Source of the DNA: Planctomycetota bacterium
GTDB lineage: Bacteria; Planctomycetota; Planctomycetia; Isosphaerales; Isosphaeraceae
DNA length: 9,383 bases
Direction: 5' to 3'
Assembly: GCA_021807585.1 (NCBI GenBank)
Contig: JAKBCQ010000048.1
Location: 1-9,383 of the forward strand
Position numbers and translations under genes: made by a program. A model generated the notes under the pieces. The model searched no databases, had not been told where the DNA came from, and worked only from the letters and a program-made list of their open reading frames with translations. Below are positions 5,734 to 9,383 of this stretch, one piece after another (position 1 is the first letter of the stretch; each line of letters opens with the position of its first letter).

Positions 5734-6933
5734 TCAGCGCCGCCGCCTCGGGTCAATAAGGTCGACCCCGCGAATCGTCGAGTCTCGCTGGATAGATAGA
5801 TTATATCTATAATAATTAAGATCTATTATATCGTTATGTTCTTGGTAGGCCGCCGTGAGCGGCTCGAGTTGATTGATCGGTTCGGCGTCGCCGGCTCCAT
5901 CGACTCGCGAAGACGCTTTCGTTTCGTCCCGGGCAATGCCGACCCGCGTTTCGGCGAGAAAATCGACCGTCATGCGGATCACGGGTAAAAGGAAGCCCGC
6001 CGCCGAGTAATGACCGCAATCGAGCCAATGAATCGGCGGCCGTCCCGCGGCGTTCCAGAGCGCTCGAGCCGAAGCGGGCGGAATCACCTCGTCGACGTTT
6101 CCCGCAATCAGCAGCACGCGTTTGCCGACAAGCCCCTCCGCGTATGTGAGCGGGTCGAACGGCTCGGTGAGCTTGGCGAGATCGGCCTTATCGCGTCCCG
6201 CCGCCACCCAGAGACGCTTGTAATGCCGGGAATCGGGCATGTTCCAAAGAATCTCGGCCAGATCCCCTCCCGCCAACACGAACACGCCCTGACGGATCGC
6301 GGGATCGACCGCGACCGCGACCGATCCGACGATCCCTCCCAAACTGATCCCCGCGACGCCGATTTTTTGGGGATCGATTCCCGGTCGGCTCGCGAGCCAG
6401 CCCGCCGCGCGACGGACATCGCAGATCCCCTGCCGCATCGACCGAACGCTTCGCTCGACGTCGACCGAAAGGAACCGCGAATTCATCCCCTTGGGGCGTC
6501 GTTCGCCGTAATACGGCAGCTTGACGAAGAGCGCCGCGACGCCTCGATCCGCCAGCCGCGCCGCCATATAGCGAGAAAGTGCGAAATCGGCGCCCAAAAT
6601 GTGCAGCACGATCACCGCCGAACGCGGCTTATGAGCCGGCTCGCCCGCTTCGTCGATCGGCTCAAAATATTCGCCGTGAATCACGTTGTTCTCGGGGTCC
6701 GGTGTCGTGATCGGCGACGGAAATCGTACCGCCCGAACGCGAAACCGCTGCGTCTCACGCAACAGCTCAATCTCATATTCATACAAAGCTTTGTTGAGGC
6801 GAAACGGCTCGGGAACTTTCGCCTCGAGCTCGGTCGGCTCGAAGACGGCGCGGCCGCGCTCGATCGTCGCGGGCCGAGCCGTCGCGCAAGAATAGAAAAG
6901 AATTCCTACGATAAGATGTTTTTGAAATTTCAT
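5734..6933 (-). CDS. Exported alpha/beta hydrolase
   Basis: This is a 399-residue serine hydrolase of the alpha/beta fold with unknown substrate. The N-terminus (K-F-Q-K-H then L-I-V-G-I-L-F, 2-13) looks like a signal peptide; Cys16 makes only a poor lipobox. The core starts near residue 104 with V-I-V-L-H-I-L-G. The nucleophile elbow is G-I-S-L-G-G with Ser197, the likely acid is Asp281 in G-N-V-D-E-V-I-P-P, and the likely base is His308 in D-C-G-H-Y. The arrangement resembles dienelactone-hydrolase or acyl-peptidase-like esterases. Residues 331-399 form a charged tail beyond the fold; 368-384 are Asn/Tyr/Ile-rich and encoded by very AT-rich DNA, and the protein ends in four Arg. The start codon overlaps the upstream gene's stop (ATGA) and has AAGGA nine bases upstream, implying translational coupling. 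Confidence 0.85.
   Translation of the reverse strand: MKFQKHLIVGILFYSCATARPATIERGRAVFEPTELEAKVPEPFRLNKALYEYEIELLRETQRFRVRAVRFPSPITTPDPENNVIHGEYFEPIDEAGEPAHKPRSAVIVLHILGADFALSRYMAARLADRGVAALFVKLPYYGERRPKGMNSRFLSVDVERSVRSMRQGICDVRRAAGWLASRPGIDPQKIGVAGISLGGIVGSVAVAVDPAIRQGVFVLAGGDLAEILWNMPDSRHYKRLWVAAGRDKADLAKLTEPFDPLTYAEGLVGKRVLLIAGNVDEVIPPASARALWNAAGRPPIHWLDCGHYSAAGFLLPVIRMTVDFLAETRVGIARDETKASSRVDGAGDAEPINQLEPLTAAYQEHNDIIDLNYYRYNLSIQRDSTIRGVDLIDPRRRR
5791..5832. repeat. AT-rich inverted repeats inside the hydrolase 3' end
   Basis: Two interlocking inverted repeats lie in a strongly AT-rich patch: ATAGAT (5796-5801) with ATCTAT (5805-5810) around three bases, and TATAATA (5808-5814) with TATTATA (5824-5830) around nine bases. 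The patch is in frame within the tail of the hydrolase. It looks more like intergenic or promoter DNA than like the neighbouring coding sequence. It could contain a promoter for the downstream small gene, since TATAAT-like hexamers are present, but no partner -35 box was recognised. Confidence 0.4.
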
Positions 6934-8537
6934 GTTCTCTGATCCTTATTTCGCCCGGCGAATGCGACGAGAATCGCGACCGCCGCGGCCTGGATCGCGA
7001 CGAGGGGGACGAAGCGAGCCGCGGCGAATCTTGCCGAAGCCCGCGCCGCGGTTTGAGGAAACAAAATTGAGAACGCCGTACGCGCGAACCGATCGCCTTG
7101 CCGCCAGGGGGGCGGACGCGACCCCCTCCAGATCGGCATGACGGCTCGGAACAACGGGTCGTCGATCGCATCGGGAATTCGGGCGCCGACGCCTTGAAAT
7201 AAGAACACGACGATTCCCCCCGCGACCGCGAGCGCGATCGCCGCCGCGTCGATCCCGCGGAAATCGAGAGCGAGCAGCCCCGCGACACCCAGCATCGCGA
7301 ACGGGATCAGCGGGGCGAGCAACCGCGGCCCCGTCGTCCAGCCGCCGCTCCATTCAGGATAACCCGCGTTCACCAGAAAAATCGCCAGGCTCGCGACCGC
7401 CGAGACGATTGCGATCGAGCCGAATCGCCGCAATCCAAGCGTAATCCAACCCGGTATCGCCAAAAGCAAAAGCGGAGCGTACCAAAAAAGACCCCGTCGG
7501 CTCCCGATCAAAAGCTCGCGCACAACCTCGATCCTGGGAGCGACGAGCCCGAGCGGATTCTCATGCGAATGAATCTTCGCATATCGTGCCGTCTTCAAAT
7601 GAAAATATCCGAGATCGAACGGATCGCCGAACGCGATCGCATTGTAAGCAAGAAACGCCGCGGTCGGAATCAAAGCCCCCGCCGCGAACGCCGCGACCGC
7701 GAGCTTCGGTTTGGATCTAAAAATCACTTGAATAAGCAAATAAAAACCTAAAAGCGCCGCGACCGGACCGATCTGGAGTTCGATCGTCGCGGCGAGCGCC
7801 GCGAGGAAGCCCGCCGTGCACGAGCGAACCGCGACCGATCGATTTAAGTGATTCAAGATATTCGATTGTTTTGATTCCATGGAATCGAGTGAACTCGAAT
7901 GTCTCGTCGTCGCGATTTGGGAGCCACGGTCGGCGGGTTTTGACGGGCTCGCCCAAACGAGCCGGAACGCCGCCAAGAGCGCGAACGCCGCGGCCTGATG
8001 GCCGTAAGCGAGCGTCGCGTAAACGAACGCGGGCGTTCCCAATCCGTAACCGAGCGCGACGAGAAGCCCGCGACGCGGCGAACAGCCGAGATCGCGCGCC
8101 CACCGCGCCAGCAAAACCCCCGTCGCCGCAGTCAGCACCCCCGAAACGCCCAGCGTCGTCCAATAATCCGCGGGCCAGTGCGGCAGCTCGGGGCCGCGCA
8201 CCCCGAGAGGATGCGGCGGAGCGCCCAACACGTGTCGGTCGATCGCGTACGGTATCATCGCCAAAAAAGAAAACCCGGGAGTCTTATCGCAATAATATTT
8301 ACCGTTCCAATACGCGAAATCACGCGAGTGATCGTCGAGCCCGTCCATCACCACGGTTCCACGATCAACAATCGCATACGTGAGCATAAGCCTGCTCGCC
8401 GTGTTCCAGTCGCGGTCGTGCCAAAAATACGCGTAACTGAACAATAAAACAAAAAATACGCCGAGTTGTACCGTCGGCCAGGATCGTGAGTCGGAGCCGC
8501 GTTCGTTGATCGCTTTCGATTCGACGTCCCGGTTCAT
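6930..8537 (-). CDS. Multi-span membrane glycosyltransferase-like protein (GT39/PMT-like)
   Basis: The 535-residue polytopic membrane protein has about ten hydrophobic segments (for example 23-39, 129-145, 156-175, 178-195, 240-272, 278-302, 350-368, 372-390, 405-424, 430-448). After the first span, a periplasmic-type loop contains N-G-K-Y-Y-C-D-K-T-P-G (78-88). This resembles the F-Y-x-D-K-P-P-G segment of GT39-type lipid-linked-sugar transferases. W-S-G-G-W-T-T-G-P-R-L-L-A-P (396-409) is another recurrent feature of this membrane group. Donor and acceptor cannot be told. The ATG at 8535-8537 has AGGAGG six bases upstream and overlaps the stop of the upstream glycosyltransferase as ATGA. The same frame stays open to 8933 but only as a shadow of that gene. 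Residues 197-238 are a hydrophilic insertion with different base composition and palindromes. Confidence 0.78.
   Translation of the reverse strand: MNRDVESKAINERGSDSRSWPTVQLGVFFVLLFSYAYFWHDRDWNTASRLMLTYAIVDRGTVVMDGLDDHSRDFAYWNGKYYCDKTPGFSFLAMIPYAIDRHVLGAPPHPLGVRGPELPHWPADYWTTLGVSGVLTAATGVLLARWARDLGCSPRRGLLVALGYGLGTPAFVYATLAYGHQAAAFALLAAFRLVWASPSKPADRGSQIATTRHSSSLDSMESKQSNILNHLNRSVAVRSCTAGFLAALAATIELQIGPVAALLGFYLLIQVIFRSKPKLAVAAFAAGALIPTAAFLAYNAIAFGDPFDLGYFHLKTARYAKIHSHENPLGLVAPRIEVVRELLIGSRRGLFWYAPLLLLAIPGWITLGLRRFGSIAIVSAVASLAIFLVNAGYPEWSGGWTTGPRLLAPLIPFAMLGVAGLLALDFRGIDAAAIALAVAGGIVVFLFQGVGARIPDAIDDPLFRAVMPIWRGSRPPPWRQGDRFARTAFSILFPQTAARASARFAAARFVPLVAIQAAAVAILVAFAGRNKDQRT
7873..7898. repeat. 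Adjacent palindromes in the hydrophilic loop of the membrane protein
   Basis: GATTCCATGGAATC (7873-7886) is a perfect 14-base palindrome. It overlaps by two bases TCGAGT-ga-ACTCGA (7885-7898), a perfect six-base inverted repeat with a two-base centre. Both fall inside the in-frame Ser/Asn-rich loop, residues about 214-222 of the membrane protein. The surrounding bases 7845-7900 are more AT-rich than the rest of the gene. Confidence 0.6.
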
Positions 8538-9383
8538 CGTCCGCCTCCTCGCGGCGGCGCCGGTAAAACGATCGAAACCGCTCGACGAACGACCGAGTCG
8601 ATCAACCCCGCGGCGGCGAGCGCCGCGGCGGGCTGGATCGAAAGCAAATACCGATCCCACGCGAGCGGTAAAAACGACACGACCGTCGTCCATACAATAA
8701 GTGTTTGAATGATCAAAAGTTGAGATCCAGGAGGCGATTGAGGCTCGGCCGATCCGGTTTCGTCGGGGCGACGACGGCCGCGGATCGCCGCGAGGAGAAG
8801 ACCCGCGACGACGATCGGCGCCCAGATCGACGCGCCTCGATCTTGATGGACGTCGAACCGAATGCGTGAATCCGAATGCGCCCGACCGAACGGACCGAAC
8901 CTGCCGAAACCTTGAACGAGGAACACCTCGCATTTGTCACGCAACGTCGGCAGTGCGTCGGAGGGAAACCGCGAAAGCGCGATCCTCGAAACCTCGACAC
9001 GGTGATCAACGATTGTTTTGCATCGAGCTATAACCCCTTGTTCCAGCGTACCGGGATACGCGCGGGGCGGAACGCCCGCGGGGCGAGCGTAAACCGTCGG
9101 GTTGAGCGCCGCGAAGGTGACGAACGCCGCCGCGGAAGCGACGAGCGGAGCAATCAGGAACTCAAAACGTTTTGACTTCGCGAGGCGAGGAGTGCGTGCG
9201 CCCCAAAACGCGATCGCGACGACCGTCATCAATCCCAGGCCTCCGTTGAGTTTGGCGAGAACCGCGAGCCCCGCGAACACCCCCGCGGCGAACCACGCGA
9301 TCAGCCGAATACCGAGCGAGCTCGCGGGCGTGTTCGTCGATCGGTCCGACGCCTGAATCGCGGCTCGCCACGCCCACGCCGCG
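8534..9383 (-). CDS. Membrane glycosyltransferase, GT39/PMT-like (5' end beyond window)
   Basis: The frame is open from the right edge to a TGA at 8534-8536, giving 282 C-terminal residues. A GTG at 9278-9280 is internal, because hydrophobic coding sequence (L-I-A-W-F-A-A-G) continues upstream of it to the edge. Counting from the edge, the segment holds A-K-L-N-G-G-L-G (43-50), common in dolichyl-phosphate-mannose-type GT39 proteins, N-P-T-V-Y-A-R-P (94-101), and near the end P-L-A-W-D-R-Y-L-L-S-I-Q (239-250), typical of the last spans in this group. About four hydrophobic segments are visible. It probably transfers a sugar from a polyprenyl-phosphate carrier outside the cytoplasmic membrane; the catalytic acidic N-terminal loop is outside the window. 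It overlaps the next gene by four bases. Confidence 0.8.
   Translation of the reverse strand, partial: AAWAWRAAIQASDRSTNTPASSLGIRLIAWFAAGVFAGLAVLAKLNGGLGLMTVVAIAFWGARTPRLAKSKRFEFLIAPLVASAAAFVTFAALNPTVYARPAGVPPRAYPGTLEQGVIARCKTIVDHRVEVSRIALSRFPSDALPTLRDKCEVFLVQGFGRFGPFGRAHSDSRIRFDVHQDRGASIWAPIVVAGLLLAAIRGRRRPDETGSAEPQSPPGSQLLIIQTLIVWTTVVSFLPLAWDRYLLSIQPAAALAAAGLIDSVVRRAVSIVLPAPPRGGGR
8544..8550 (-). promoter_or_regulatory. Ribosome binding site for the 6930-8537 membrane protein
   Basis: The minus strand reads GAGGAGG here, six bases before the ATG at 8535-8537. It lies inside the last codons of the upstream glycosyltransferase, where it encodes part of its Gly-rich end. This near-ideal Shine-Dalgarno settles the start and rejects the longer in-frame extension up to 8933. 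Confidence 0.8.

Noticed and set aside
8538..8933. N-terminal extension of the 6930-8537 membrane protein by 132 codons
   Set aside because: The extension is Arg-rich shadow sequence over the upstream glycosyltransferase gene. The ATG at 8535-8537 has an AGGAGG site and a normal ATGA overlap.
9278..9280. GTG as the true start of the right-edge glycosyltransferase
   Set aside because: The frame continues open to the window edge with membrane-protein-like sequence, and the remaining product lacks the family's N-terminal half, so the gene is truncated by the window.
1..9383. Insertion sequence, CRISPR array, tRNA or toxin-antitoxin pair
   Set aside because: No transposase-like frame, no regularly spaced repeats with unique spacers, no tRNA-like fold with a TTCGA arm context and no small paired genes were found on either strand.

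Overview
The window is a GC-rich stretch (about 60% G+C by eye) in which every gene I can support lies on the minus strand, so gene order is read from the high-coordinate end to the low end. Tight spacing, 4-base stop/start overlaps, GTG starts, the particular paired membrane glycosyltransferase-like genes and the S41 protease N-terminus suggest a bacterium from Planctomycetota, perhaps the Isosphaeraceae. That assignment is inference from protein flavour; there is no rRNA or marker gene to confirm it.

Layout from the right end. (1) The 3' part of a multi-span membrane glycosyltransferase of the GT39/PMT-like type (8534 to the window edge) overlaps by 4 bases a second membrane glycosyltransferase-like protein (6930-8537). 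That gene in turn overlaps by 4 bases an exported alpha/beta hydrolase (5734-6933). (2) After 54 bases comes a 71-residue protein (5464-5679) with the cysteine pattern of desulforedoxin (CxxC then CCGE-M). (3) After a 163-base gap comes a tight run: a TIGR01777-type NAD(P)-binding epimerase-like protein (4254-5300), a threonine-phosphate decarboxylase-like PLP enzyme (2973-4232), cobyric acid synthase CobQ (1374-2948) and adenosylcobinamide-phosphate synthase CbiB (379-1377). (4) After a 186-base gap holding a tandem 11-base repeat, the first 64 codons of a carboxy-terminal processing protease (S41) run off the left edge.

The three cobalamin genes form a coherent module for late B12 synthesis. 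CobQ amidates adenosylcobyrinic acid a,c-diamide to adenosylcobyric acid. The PLP enzyme is expected to make (R)-1-amino-2-propanol phosphate. CbiB joins the two into adenosylcobinamide (phosphate). The epimerase-like gene leads this run, but its role in it is unknown.

I found no convincing undescribed defence, mobile or RNA system. The unexplained signals most worth checking are the strong excess of the palindrome CGATCG (about 57 by eye against about 3 expected from composition), a tendency for several conserved catalytic motifs to be written in AT-ending codons inside GC-rich genes, the tandem TAGAAT-containing repeat before the protease gene, the desulforedoxin-like mini-protein, and AT-rich or palindromic patches in variable parts of two proteins.
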